A stretch of 64,000 bases of DNA from Williamsia phyllosphaerae (GTDB taxonomy: Bacteria; Actinomycetota; Actinomycetes; Mycobacteriales; Mycobacteriaceae). The DNA lies in assembly GCF_014635305.1 (NCBI RefSeq), contig NZ_BMCS01000002.1, positions 558,001 through 622,000 on the forward strand, read 5' to 3'. Under the pieces are notes generated by a model, which saw only the letters and a list, made by a program, of their open reading frames with translations, was not told where the DNA came from and searched no databases. A program made the position numbers and the translations under genes. This document shows positions 25,969 to 34,432 of the stretch, one piece after another (positions within the stretch are counted from its first letter, which is position 1; each line of letters opens with the position of its first letter).

Positions 25969-26219
25969 GCGCGCAGTCGACCGGTTCGGCCGACGCCACT
26001 GGTGACGGGCGGTGGTCGGTGCAGGTCGGTGAACACTGCATCGGATCGGGCATGTGCGTCGCACTCGACCCCGAGCACTTCTCACTGGAGAACGGTCGGG
26101 CCCGCGCCGAGGGGGCTCAGGTCGCGCCCGATCAGCGCTACCTCGACGCCGCCGACACCTGCCCGGCCGCGGCGATCACCGTGACCGACGCCGACGGGAC
26201 CGAGTTGGCCCCGACCTGA
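25965..26219 (+). CDS. [3Fe-4S]-type ferredoxin
   Basis: 84 residues. The three cluster cysteines are visible in EHCIGSGMCVAL and DTCPAAAITV, with the usual D-P-E-H-F core, as in ferredoxins that serve class I P450s. The GTG start at 25965 overlaps the P450 stop in GTGA (another GTG at 25962 is possible), so the two are translationally coupled. It carries electrons from a ferredoxin reductase, encoded elsewhere, to the P450. Confidence 0.93.
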   Translation: MSAQSTGSADATGDGRWSVQVGEHCIGSGMCVALDPEHFSLENGRARAEGAQVAPDQRYLDAADTCPAAAITVTDADGTELAPT

Positions 26220-26232
26220 CCGGCGGCGATGC

Positions 26233-26274
26233 CCCGTCCCGGCGCGCCGGGGGCCCCTCGTGCGCCGGGATGGG
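26233..26274 (+). terminator. Hairpin after the P450-ferredoxin operon
   Basis: CCCGTCCCGGCGC (26233-26245) and GCGCCGGGATGGG (26262-26274) pair over 13 bp with one G-T pair around a 16-nt loop. It follows the ferredoxin stop by 13 bp and precedes the second GDSL gene, separating the two transcription units. Confidence 0.65.
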
Positions 26275-26327
26275 TCATCATGGGCACGAATCCTTCTGCC
26301 GAGAACCGAGCGAAACGAGGACGTCCG

Positions 26328-27224
26328 ATGCGTTGGTGGCGCCCCCGCGCACACGCACCCTTCCACCGCGTCGGAGCGTTCGTCGTCATCGCCGCGAGCG
26401 CGATTGCGATGGGCGCGACCGGCCCGGCGTCGGCCGCGCAGGGCGATCCCCCGATCCACTACGTCGCGCTCGGTGATTCGCGCGCCGCCGGGCCAACCGT
26501 CGGTTCACAATTCGCCGACGAGGGATGTGGCCGGACCTCGAACGGGTATCCCAGCCTCATCGCCGCCGCTCTGGCACCCGCGTCGTTCACCGACGTCGCG
26601 TGCGGTGGTGCGACCACGGCCGATGTCGTCGACCGCGATCAGATCACCAATCCGCCGGTGCGCAAACGCGTTCCGGTGCAGTCGTCGGCCCTGCGCCCCG
26701 ACACCACCCTCGTCACGCTCTCGATCGGCGGTAACGACCTGCGGTGGCGGGGACTGCTGACCCCGTGCTTCGGTACGCCCACCTCCGGGGACCGGTTCTG
26801 CCGCGACGACCCGACCATCCGCTCGACGATGGAGTCGAGGTTCGTCACGCTGGCGTCGGCGACAGACCGTGTGCTGCAGGTCATCCGGCAGCGCTCGCCG
26901 ATCGCACGGATCGTCGTGGTCGGTCACGGCGGGTACTTCGGCCTGCAGGGCTGCTCCCCGGACGCCCGGCTCAGCGCCGGTGACGCGACGTTCGTCCGCT
27001 CGTTCTTCGACCGCTTCGACAACGTGCTGGCCGGTTCGGCACTACGGAACAACGCCACCTACGTCGATGTGGCCGCGGCCGCCGAAGGCCATGACGCATG
27101 TGCGACCGCGGGCGAGCGGTGGTTCACCGGGTCGGTGCGACGCGCGCAGACTCCTCCCAACCATCCGACCCCGGCCGGCAGTGCCGCGATGGCCCGGTTG
27201 GTGCTGGCCGCACTCGGCGCCTGA
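26328..27224 (+). CDS. Secreted SGNH/GDSL hydrolase, paralogue 2
   Basis: 298 residues. The ATG at 26328 has an ACGAGGA site 7 bp upstream; upstream ATG/GTG codons lack one. The signal peptide (MRWWRPRAH then FVVIAASAIAMGATGPASA) is followed by ALGDSRAAGPTVGSQF, SIGGNDLRWRG and NHPTPAGSAAM. These blocks and the cysteine positions match the protein at 23758 throughout, so the two are recent paralogues. The predicted nucleophile is the Ser of GDSR and the histidine that of NHPT. The product is likely exported and acts on esters. Confidence 0.9.
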   Translation: MRWWRPRAHAPFHRVGAFVVIAASAIAMGATGPASAAQGDPPIHYVALGDSRAAGPTVGSQFADEGCGRTSNGYPSLIAAALAPASFTDVACGGATTADVVDRDQITNPPVRKRVPVQSSALRPDTTLVTLSIGGNDLRWRGLLTPCFGTPTSGDRFCRDDPTIRSTMESRFVTLASATDRVLQVIRQRSPIARIVVVGHGGYFGLQGCSPDARLSAGDATFVRSFFDRFDNVLAGSALRNNATYVDVAAAAEGHDACATAGERWFTGSVRRAQTPPNHPTPAGSAAMARLVLAALGA

Positions 27225-27244
27225 CGACGCCACCGGAGGAGAGC

Positions 27245-29455
27245 TCAGACGGGGACTCGGGTGAGCGCGGCCGCGTGGTCGAGTCGGTCGAGTGCCCGCA
27301 CCGCGACCCGCGTGGCCGTCGAGAGTTCTTCCGGGTCACGGTTCATCAGCTCCACCACGGGTGAATCGTCGGCGAGCACGCCGTCGTAGACGTCGGTGTC
27401 GCCGCGCACCACCGACCGCAGCGAGTCCACCGCGGCCCGCACCTCCTGGGCCCCGCGACGCAACCCCTCGGCCAGGTCTCCGGTGGGACCGCCGTCGTGT
27501 TCGGCGTTGGCCGCCAACATCCCCGCCCGCGCGAGCGCGTGGGCGGCACGGTCGCAGGCCTCGAGGACACGGACCAGTCGTGCCGTGCCCCGCCGCGCCC
27601 GACTCGTCGGACCCATCCCCAGCGGCTTGGCCGAGGTCTGCAGTTCCTGCAGGGCGGTGTCGAGCCGCCGCGACAACGGCACCAGGTCCACGCCGGAGCC
27701 CGGTTCGAGCACCGAGTCGATCGACTCGGCGATGACCTCGTCGAGGGTGTCGAGATAGGTGTCGACCTTCTCGCGCACGGTTTCCCGGGTGCGGATGGGG
27801 AGGATGAAGTACGCCGCACCGATACCCACGGCGGCGCCCACGCAGGTCTCGGCGATCCGCAGTTCGAGCACCGCCACGCTGAACGTGCCGAGCAGTCCGT
27901 AGAGCATGGCCAGCAGCACGGTGACGAAGAAGACGAGCAGTCCGTTGGCGATGGTCACCAGGTAGAAGGCACAGAAGACGCAGACCACGATCAGCGCGAG
28001 CTGAAGCGGCGGTCGGTGTCCGACGAGCGCCGCGAGCACCACCCCGGCGAACACCCCGGCGACGGTGCCGACGATCCGGTGTCCGGCCCGGGTGAGGATC
28101 TCACCGCGCGTGGAGGTTCCGGTGAACACCACGAACGCCGAGAGCACCGCCCAGTACCACCGGTTCGGTGACACCAACTCCCCCAGGACCGTCGCCACCG
28201 ATGTCGCGATGGCCACCTGGATCGCCGCCCGGGTGCTGGGCCGTAGCCGCGCGACCGCGTCGGTGAGCCACCACCACCGTCCGCACCGGCCGGTGTCGGG
28301 GGGCGGGGCGTCGGGGTCGTCTGCAGTCTCGGTTGCGGCGTCATCCGGCGGCTCGGGGGTGGGCTCCCGGGTCCAGCCCAGTGCGGGCAGCGTGCCGATC
28401 CGATGGTGTGTCGGCTCGGGTGGGGTGAGTGCGTGCGCGGTCACGCGGTGTACGGCGATGTGCGCCCGCACCACCCGGGCGGCCGAGCGGATCGCGATGG
28501 TCGTCTGGTCGCTGCCGGTCGTCGAGGCGTCGGCGGCCATCGCGGTGCGTCGCAGCGACCGCAGATCGTCCTCGGTGGGGTGGTTGCGCAACGCGCCCCG
28601 GACCGCGGCCATGACCTCGTCCACCGTGGGGTTCCAGTTGACGGGGTCGAAGGCACGCAGAGCGAACGCGAGTTGTTCGGTGGCCTGCTGGGCGTCGAAG
28701 ACGCGTCGGGAGAGGTCGTTGCCGGTCACCGAGAGGTGCGCCGAGGCCACGTTGCGGTCGAGCCAGTCCTCGATCATCAGCGCGGTGTTGGCGAGTCGTT
28801 CCAGGACGTGGCGCATCCCCTCCGGGTCGGGGACGGCGCCGGTCGCGTCCGGCGTCACCGCGTCGACCACCGCCAGCGACGACGCCCTCAGCGACTTGGT
28901 GAGCCGACTCAGTTCGGCGCCCGCCCACTCGTGTTGGAAGGCGAAACGCACCACCAGCGACGAGGCGACCCCGAGCGCGATCGCCAGCGCCAACACCGGG
29001 ATCTGCGACGGGGTGGCGCGCAGGAACAACGAGAAGAAGTAGGCGATGAACGACGCCATCCCGAGCGCGAACCCGCGCGGACCGAAGCGGCGCACGTAGA
29101 CCGCGGTGAACAACACCGCCACGAAGCCGACGTCGGCGATCACCCCGTACTGCGTCAGCACGGCGGCCAGGGTCACCGCGGCGATCGCGGGCAGCGTGAT
29201 CATCGCCGTGGTCAGCAGGCGTGCGTGCGCGGTGCGGTCCTTGACGACGAACGAGGAGAACATCGCCACCACCGACCCCAACATCGCGACGGTGATCGGT
29301 TGGCCCAGAGCGCGTGTGGTGACCACCAGCACGAGCAGGGCCAGCACGAGGGTCAGCGTGGTCTGGCTCGCGCTGCGCAGTCGGAGGGCACCCGGGTCGG
29401 ACACGACGAGAAATCGTGCAGCGCGATCGGCCGACGCGCGCAGGGACACCTCCAT
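27245..29455 (-). CDS. FUSC-family (aromatic acid exporter-like) membrane protein
   Basis: 736 residues in two membrane blocks of about six helices each (about 25-180 and 405-535), with soluble helical segments after each. This is the duplicated architecture of YccS/AaeB-type FUSC transporters. The second block carries SPNRWYWAVLSAFVVFTGTS and AGHRIVGTVAGVFAGV, the family signature region. The export substrate is unknown. The ATG at 29455 gives MEVSLRASADRAARF. It runs convergently toward the second GDSL gene with a 20-bp gap. Confidence 0.88.
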   Translation of the reverse strand: MEVSLRASADRAARFLVVSDPGALRLRSASQTTLTLVLALLVLVVTTRALGQPITVAMLGSVVAMFSSFVVKDRTAHARLLTTAMITLPAIAAVTLAAVLTQYGVIADVGFVAVLFTAVYVRRFGPRGFALGMASFIAYFFSLFLRATPSQIPVLALAIALGVASSLVVRFAFQHEWAGAELSRLTKSLRASSLAVVDAVTPDATGAVPDPEGMRHVLERLANTALMIEDWLDRNVASAHLSVTGNDLSRRVFDAQQATEQLAFALRAFDPVNWNPTVDEVMAAVRGALRNHPTEDDLRSLRRTAMAADASTTGSDQTTIAIRSAARVVRAHIAVHRVTAHALTPPEPTHHRIGTLPALGWTREPTPEPPDDAATETADDPDAPPPDTGRCGRWWWLTDAVARLRPSTRAAIQVAIATSVATVLGELVSPNRWYWAVLSAFVVFTGTSTRGEILTRAGHRIVGTVAGVFAGVVLAALVGHRPPLQLALIVVCVFCAFYLVTIANGLLVFFVTVLLAMLYGLLGTFSVAVLELRIAETCVGAAVGIGAAYFILPIRTRETVREKVDTYLDTLDEVIAESIDSVLEPGSGVDLVPLSRRLDTALQELQTSAKPLGMGPTSRARRGTARLVRVLEACDRAAHALARAGMLAANAEHDGGPTGDLAEGLRRGAQEVRAAVDSLRSVVRGDTDVYDGVLADDSPVVELMNRDPEELSTATRVAVRALDRLDHAAALTRVPV

Positions 29456-29497
29456 GAGAACCCAGCTTACGGCGGTGGCGCCGTCCGGATCACCGTG

Positions 29498-31213
29498 TCA
29501 GGACCCGAACGGGATGCCACCGATCTCGATCGCGCGGGTGAAGGTGAGCTTGTCGAATTCGCGTCCGTATTCGTCGATGGCGGAGATGTCCATCCGGCTG
29601 CGGGTCAGGCCCGGGATGCCCGGTGTGACGTCGATGCTGATGAACGAGTAGTTGCGGAAACGCACCCGCGACCACTCGACGCTCTCGGCCTTCTTCTGAC
29701 CGTCCGGGGTCCACACGTAGCTGTTGGGCACCGTGTTGTCCTTGACGACGTTGCCGCGGTAGCTCTCCGATTCGCCGGGCTGGAAGCCGTAGCGCGGACG
29801 CCCGCCACCGCCGACGGTGTAGTAGACGGTGCCGTCGGTCTTGGCCGACACCGTCGAGCGGTCGGGAGCGGCCTTGCGCGGCTGGTTGTTCCGGATCGGG
29901 TCGGTGCGCTCGAAGATGTGGTTGTGCGCCTGGAAGACGGCGTCGACCTGGTACTGGTCGAACAGCTTGCTCCACGCCGCGCGGACTCCGCCGTCGCTGG
30001 CGTGCGAGTCGGTCGTCGAGTACGCGCAGTGGTGGAAGAAGCAGACGATGAAGTCGATGTTCGGGTCGGCGCGGAACTTCGCCAGCGAGCTCGCGACCCA
30101 GCTGTTCTGACGTCCGCCGCTGTAGCCGGTGTTCGCGGTGATCTCGTAGGAGACGTCGTTGGCGTCGAGGGAGAGGACGGCGACGTTGCCGTAGACGACC
30201 GAGTACACCGACGGGCATCCCGCGGGGCCGTTGGACGGCTGGTCGAGGCGCTTGGCGTGTCCGCCGTAACCGTTGGGCGAGTACAGCGCCTCCATGTCGT
30301 GGTTGCCGGTGGCGAACATCCACGGGGTGCGCGACGCCGACTTCTCGATCGCGGCGAAGTAGCCGTCCCACACGTAGGGGTTGAACTTGTCGAACCCGGA
30401 CGGCGCGCTGCCGCTGGGGACGAAGTTCGGCGGCTTGCCCGCACCCGAGGGATCCGCGTAGGCGATGTCGCCGGCGAGGATGTGGAACGCGCCGTTGCGG
30501 GCCGCGATCTGGTTGACGATGTTGGCGGCGTGCTTGACCGACGGCTGGTTGTCGGCCTTGTAGTACAGGTCGTCGTAGTCGCCGGCCTTGAGTCCGGCGG
30601 GCTTCGAGGGGGTCTCGTCGACGCCCTGGTCGCCCATCATCGTGAACCGGAACGGTGCGCTGCGTCCGCGACCGAGGGCCGGTGCGGCGCTGCGGACGTC
30701 GGTGACGTGACCGTCGGAGGTACGCCAGCGGTAGAAGTGCGGCAACCGTGACGGCAGACCGTCGACCGGGGCGTGCACGTAGAACTGCTCGGCGCCGAGG
30801 ATGCCCCCGGAGCTGATGGGCACCTGGCTGATCAGGTTGCGCACCTCGGCGACGGTGGTGGCACCGAGCGCCGGTGTCGGGCCGTGGTCGAGGAACACCT
30901 TGGCGCTGCCCGGGTTACGCGAGAGCTGCGCGGAGAACCGGAGCTGGCTCGCGGCGTCGGAGCCGAACGAGACGTGTCGACCGCCGACGGCAAGCGGGGC
31001 GTCGGCGGCGTAGGCGATGCCGGAGAACGCGAGGTTCCCGACGCCGGCGGCGGCCGCCGCGGCTGCACTGCCCGCGAGGAAGTTACGGCGCGACACCGCG
31101 TGCCGCTTGAGGTTCCCGACGTGCCAGTCGTGCTGCTCGGCGGTGGTCATCTGCGCGGCCACCGAACGGGGAATTCCGGTGTCGACGGTCTCGCCTAAAG
31201 GATTCACGGGCAT
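29498..31213 (-). CDS. Tat-exported purple acid phosphatase-like metallophosphoesterase
   Basis: 571 residues. The twin-arginine signal SRRNFLAGS (41-49) followed by an alanine-rich stretch to AYAADA marks Tat export. A fibronectin-like N-terminal domain comes first, then the calcineurin-type metal motifs in order: MMGDQG, ILAGDIAYAD, FATGNHDME, VCFFHHCAYS and VFQAHNHIFERT (AHNH in place of the usual GHxH). This is the di-metal phosphoesterase layout. It probably releases phosphate from organic esters outside the cell. It lies 42 bp upstream of the FUSC gene on the same strand and follows a hairpin at 31232. Confidence 0.92.
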   Translation of the reverse strand: MPVNPLGETVDTGIPRSVAAQMTTAEQHDWHVGNLKRHAVSRRNFLAGSAAAAAAAGVGNLAFSGIAYAADAPLAVGGRHVSFGSDAASQLRFSAQLSRNPGSAKVFLDHGPTPALGATTVAEVRNLISQVPISSGGILGAEQFYVHAPVDGLPSRLPHFYRWRTSDGHVTDVRSAAPALGRGRSAPFRFTMMGDQGVDETPSKPAGLKAGDYDDLYYKADNQPSVKHAANIVNQIAARNGAFHILAGDIAYADPSGAGKPPNFVPSGSAPSGFDKFNPYVWDGYFAAIEKSASRTPWMFATGNHDMEALYSPNGYGGHAKRLDQPSNGPAGCPSVYSVVYGNVAVLSLDANDVSYEITANTGYSGGRQNSWVASSLAKFRADPNIDFIVCFFHHCAYSTTDSHASDGGVRAAWSKLFDQYQVDAVFQAHNHIFERTDPIRNNQPRKAAPDRSTVSAKTDGTVYYTVGGGGRPRYGFQPGESESYRGNVVKDNTVPNSYVWTPDGQKKAESVEWSRVRFRNYSFISIDVTPGIPGLTRSRMDISAIDEYGREFDKLTFTRAIEIGGIPFGS

Positions 31214-31231
31214 GCATCAAAGATCACGGCA

Positions 31232-31251
31232 TCAGCCCGGCAGCCGGGTGA
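31232..31251 (-). terminator. Hairpin after the lipid-modification operon
   Basis: TCA-G-CCCGG, loop CAG, CCGGG-TGA: a 5-bp GC stem extended by TCA/TGA with one bulge. It is 110 bp past the DUF1295 stop and just before the phosphatase start. Weak but well placed. Confidence 0.35.
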
Positions 31252-31360
31252 TCGGCACGTGTCCGTTCGGTGAACGGCGCCTGAATGCTGCTGCTGATCC
31301 GGGCATCCCGCCCATCCATCCGCGTCGAGTGGGCGGCTGCGGACGCCCAGTCGACGCGGG

Positions 31361-32152
31361 TCAGCTCTTCTTGGGCGGCAGCGGGATGAAGTAGCTGGTG
31401 CGCTGTTGGTATTCCTTGTATCCCGGGCGCTGCTCCATATGCCGTTCGAGCAGCCGGGCGCCGGTCGCGAACACGAGGAAGTAGGTCATCGCGATCGGGG
31501 ACAGGAACGTCACGACGGTGGGCCAGAACGTCATGCACACGAGAAACGTGCCCCACCAGACGCAGGCATCGCCGAAGTAGTTGGGGTGCCGGGTGTATCG
31601 CCACAGCCCCTTGTCCATGACGGTGCCCTTGTTCGACGAATCGGCCTTGAACCGATCCATCTGCAGGTCGCCCACGGTCTCGAACGTGACGCCGACGATC
31701 CAGACGATCACACCGATCACCGCGAGGTACCAGAGCGTGCCGTGCGCGACCGCCGACACCTGCAGCGGAAGCGAGACGAACCACAGGGCGGGTCCCTGCG
31801 TCGCGTAGATCCGGGTGATCGCGGTCAGCGTGCGGTTGCCGCCCGCGTCGTCGAGGAGCTTCTCGTAGCGCGGGTCCTCGCCCTTGCCGCGCGAGCGTCG
31901 GAACATCGACGACGCCAGGCGCAGTCCCCACGCGCCGATGAGCACGAGCACGAGGAGTCGGCGCCACAGGTCGCCGTTGCCGAGCACCGCGGTGATCGCC
32001 GCGATCACGACGAAACCCAGGCCCCAGGTCACGTCGACGACGTTGTGTCTACCGATCGAGAAGCCGATGGCGGCGGTGATCGACAGCAGGATGATGATGC
32101 CCGCGAGACTCGCCGCGGACACCAGGACGAACTGGCTCCAGTCGAAGGTCAT
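31361..32152 (-). CDS. DUF1295 / steroid 5-alpha-reductase-like membrane protein
   Basis: 263 residues with about seven membrane helices and the C-terminal signature GLWRYTRHPNYFGDACVWWG shared with steroid 5-alpha-reductase and isoprenylcysteine methyltransferase families, where it binds NADPH or SAM. Its ATG overlaps the stop of the cyclopropane synthase gene by one base (TGATG), so expression is coupled. The pairing suggests it modifies or reduces the same membrane lipid acyl chains; the exact reaction is unknown. Confidence 0.85.
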   Translation of the reverse strand: MTFDWSQFVLVSAASLAGIIILLSITAAIGFSIGRHNVVDVTWGLGFVVIAAITAVLGNGDLWRRLLVLVLIGAWGLRLASSMFRRSRGKGEDPRYEKLLDDAGGNRTLTAITRIYATQGPALWFVSLPLQVSAVAHGTLWYLAVIGVIVWIVGVTFETVGDLQMDRFKADSSNKGTVMDKGLWRYTRHPNYFGDACVWWGTFLVCMTFWPTVVTFLSPIAMTYFLVFATGARLLERHMEQRPGYKEYQQRTSYFIPLPPKKS

Positions 32153-33459
32153 CAGAAGTTCCGCACCGGCGGCATCGACGACCGGCCGCGCAAGTTGGTG
32201 CGGACGGAGAGGATCTGGTCGACGCCCATCCGGCCGTCACGGAAGGCCATGCCGCCACCGACGAGATAGAGCCGCCAGACCCGGGCCGTCTCCTCGCCGA
32301 CCATGGCGACGACGTCGTCCCATCGCTTCTCGAAGGTGTCGTACCAGACGTCGACGGTGCGGACGTAGTGCTCGCGCATCGCGTGGACGTCGCGGACCTC
32401 GAGTCCGGACTCCTCGATCATCGCGACGGTCTCGCCGACCGGACGCATGAACATGTCGGGGGCGATGAACTGCTCGATGAACGGTCCGCCTCCCGGGTTG
32501 TCGCCGTGCTTTCGCGACATCTGCTGGATGAGCACGCGTCCACCCTCGATGACGTTGTCGTGCAATGCCTTCGTGTAGGTCGGGTAGTTCTCCTGGCCGA
32601 CGTGCTCGCCCATCTCGATCGAGGCGACGGCGTCGAACGGGCCGTCCGGGATCTCGCGGTAGTCCTGGATGCGGATCTCGACGCGGTCACCCAACCCGCG
32701 CTCGGCGATCCGCGCGTCGATGAACGCCTTCTGCTCCTTGGAGATGGTGACACCGGTGACCTGAGCGCCGTACTCACTGGCCGCGAACAGGCTCAGCGAG
32801 CCCCAGCCGCAGCCGACGTCGAGGAATCGCATGCCCGGGCGGGCGTCGAGTCCGATCTTGCGGCAGACCATGTCGAGCTTGTCGCGCTGCGCCTGCTCGA
32901 GGGTGTAATCCGGTGCGTCGGAGGTGAAGTAGGCACTCGAGTACGCCATGTTCGGGTCGAGCACCATCGAGTAGAAGTCGTTCGACAGGTCGTAGTGGTG
33001 GCTGATGGCGGCGCGGTCGCGGGCGAGGGTGTGCAGCTTGCCCTTGACCACGGCCTGCGATGCGGGGGCGGGCAGCGGCCGACCGAGGACGCCGAGCTTG
33101 GCGACCGCGCGGACCAGTTGTGCGACGCGGGCAGGGGTGATCTTGATGCGCGACAGGTTCCGCTCGGCGATCACCGTCCAGATGTGGGTCAGCGCCTCGT
33201 TGAGGTCACCCTCCACGTCGATCTCGCCGGTGACGTAGGCCTGCGCGGCACCGAGTTCGCCCGGGCTCCACAGCAGACGCCGCAGCGCGTCGGGGCTGCG
33301 CAGGGTGACGTGCGGCGCGTCGACCGGACCGGCGGTGCTGCCGTCCCAGGCGGTGAGGTGCACGGGGATCTCGCCGCCGACGTACGGCGCCAGCAGGTTC
33401 GCGACGGTGCCGGCGGCACCGGTCGTGGCCGGTGCGGGGGTGGTGTCGGTGATGCTCAT
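32152..33459 (-). CDS. Cyclopropane-fatty-acyl-phospholipid synthase-like methyltransferase
   Basis: 435 residues. The N-terminal lipid-facing domain is followed by ISHHYDLSNDFYSMVLDPNMAYSSAYF, the CFA-synthase block. The SAM motif is FLDVGCGWGSLSLFAA, and IEMGEHVGQENY and EQFIAPDMFMRP come later. It transfers a methylene or methyl from SAM to the double bond of membrane phospholipid acyl chains. The ATG at 33459 overlaps the hydrolase stop (ATGA), and its own stop overlaps the DUF1295 start, so three genes are coupled. Cyclopropane or 10-methyl branched product cannot be told apart from sequence. Confidence 0.92.
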   Translation of the reverse strand: MSITDTTPAPATTGAAGTVANLLAPYVGGEIPVHLTAWDGSTAGPVDAPHVTLRSPDALRRLLWSPGELGAAQAYVTGEIDVEGDLNEALTHIWTVIAERNLSRIKITPARVAQLVRAVAKLGVLGRPLPAPASQAVVKGKLHTLARDRAAISHHYDLSNDFYSMVLDPNMAYSSAYFTSDAPDYTLEQAQRDKLDMVCRKIGLDARPGMRFLDVGCGWGSLSLFAASEYGAQVTGVTISKEQKAFIDARIAERGLGDRVEIRIQDYREIPDGPFDAVASIEMGEHVGQENYPTYTKALHDNVIEGGRVLIQQMSRKHGDNPGGGPFIEQFIAPDMFMRPVGETVAMIEESGLEVRDVHAMREHYVRTVDVWYDTFEKRWDDVVAMVGEETARVWRLYLVGGGMAFRDGRMGVDQILSVRTNLRGRSSMPPVRNF

Positions 33460-34151
33460 CGTCGGTTCTCCTGTCGGGCCCGGTGCTCGGGGTGATCGTC
33501 TCGGCAGCGTTGCGCCATGGCGGTGATCGTCTTCACGACCTTGCGGGTCCACACCCACGGCCGCATCAGCATGAAGTGTCCGGCGAAGCTCATCGACGTC
33601 CAGGTGGCGTCGACACCGCGGTCGGCGGCGCGCTCGGTCGCCGCGCGCGAGATCCGCGGGCTGGTCCAGCGGTCCATCGTCCCGTGCAGCACCACGAGCT
33701 GCCGGCCGGGCCGGAAGGTGTCGGTCGCGCCCGGGTCCATCCACCACGGCGCGAGCGCCATGACCGCGCACACCGACGCGTCGTCGGCGACCGCAGCCGC
33801 GGTCCGTCCGCCCATCGAGTGCCCGAGCAGGATCACCGGGGTGTCGCCGAACCGCGTCCGGATCTCGTCGAGCGCCCAGCGTGCGTCGGCGACCGGACTC
33901 TCATCGGCACCGTTCCAGCCGCGCATCCGGTACTGCAGCATGACCACCGCGGTGTTCGGGACCTTTGTGGCGACGGCCCGCGCGAACGGTCGCATCCGGG
34001 CGGCGGAGAGGTGGTTGGTCTGCGCGGGCGCGGTGCTGCGGACCTTGCCGCCGTGCAGCACCAGGACCACCGCCGACGGGTCGGCCGGTGTCGCCACCCA
34101 GTGCAGGACAGGCGTGAGCGGCCCCGTGGTGTCAGAACTCATGAAGGTCAT
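33456..34151 (-). CDS. Alpha/beta hydrolase
   Basis: 231 residues. VVLVLHGG holds the oxyanion site, LLGHSMGG the serine nucleophile, HGTMDRWTSP the acid and SFAGHFML the histidine, so the triad is complete. It has no signal peptide. It is the first gene of a coupled set with the cyclopropane synthase (4-bp overlap) and DUF1295 protein, so a lipase or thioesterase role on the same lipids is plausible. The start could also be the ATG at 34142, three codons in; neither has a good ribosome-binding site. Confidence 0.85.
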   Translation of the reverse strand: MTFMSSDTTGPLTPVLHWVATPADPSAVVLVLHGGKVRSTAPAQTNHLSAARMRPFARAVATKVPNTAVVMLQYRMRGWNGADESPVADARWALDEIRTRFGDTPVILLGHSMGGRTAAAVADDASVCAVMALAPWWMDPGATDTFRPGRQLVVLHGTMDRWTSPRISRAATERAADRGVDATWTSMSFAGHFMLMRPWVWTRKVVKTITAMAQRCRDDHPEHRARQENRR

Positions 34152-34290
34152 TCGACGCCGCGAGGGCCGCGGATCTCTTCGCCGGGCGTGTGGGTGGTCA
34201 CCGGAGGTCGCATGTGTTCACGCTACCGACGACGACGGCGGGTGCCCTGGCTGCGTGCGCTGGTCCGGTTTCGAGCATCGCGAACCGCGG

Positions 34291-34375
34291 ATTCGCACCC
34301 TTCGATGCTGTTCGCACCGCGCACGCAGGGTGCGAACGACGCGAGACGATGCGAACGGCTACCCGGGGTGCGAAC
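34291..34375. repeat. Array D: 19-bp-period inverted repeat array
   Basis: Nine-base cores start at 34291 (ATTCGCACC), 34310 (GTTCGCACC), 34329 (GGTGCGAAC), 34348 (GATGCGAAC) and 34367 (GGTGCGAAC): two in one orientation then three inverted, all exactly 19 bp apart. Units 2 and 3 make a perfect 9-bp stem with a 10-nt loop. The array lies in the 281-bp gap downstream of lysX and upstream of the hydrolase operon, both on the minus strand. The rest of the gap shows nothing else I can identify. Confidence 0.85.
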
Positions 34376-34432
34376 GAACACCGTCTCCGACTCCCCCGTC
34401 CAGGCGTCTTTTGCTTGTCGACGTCAGCCGAC

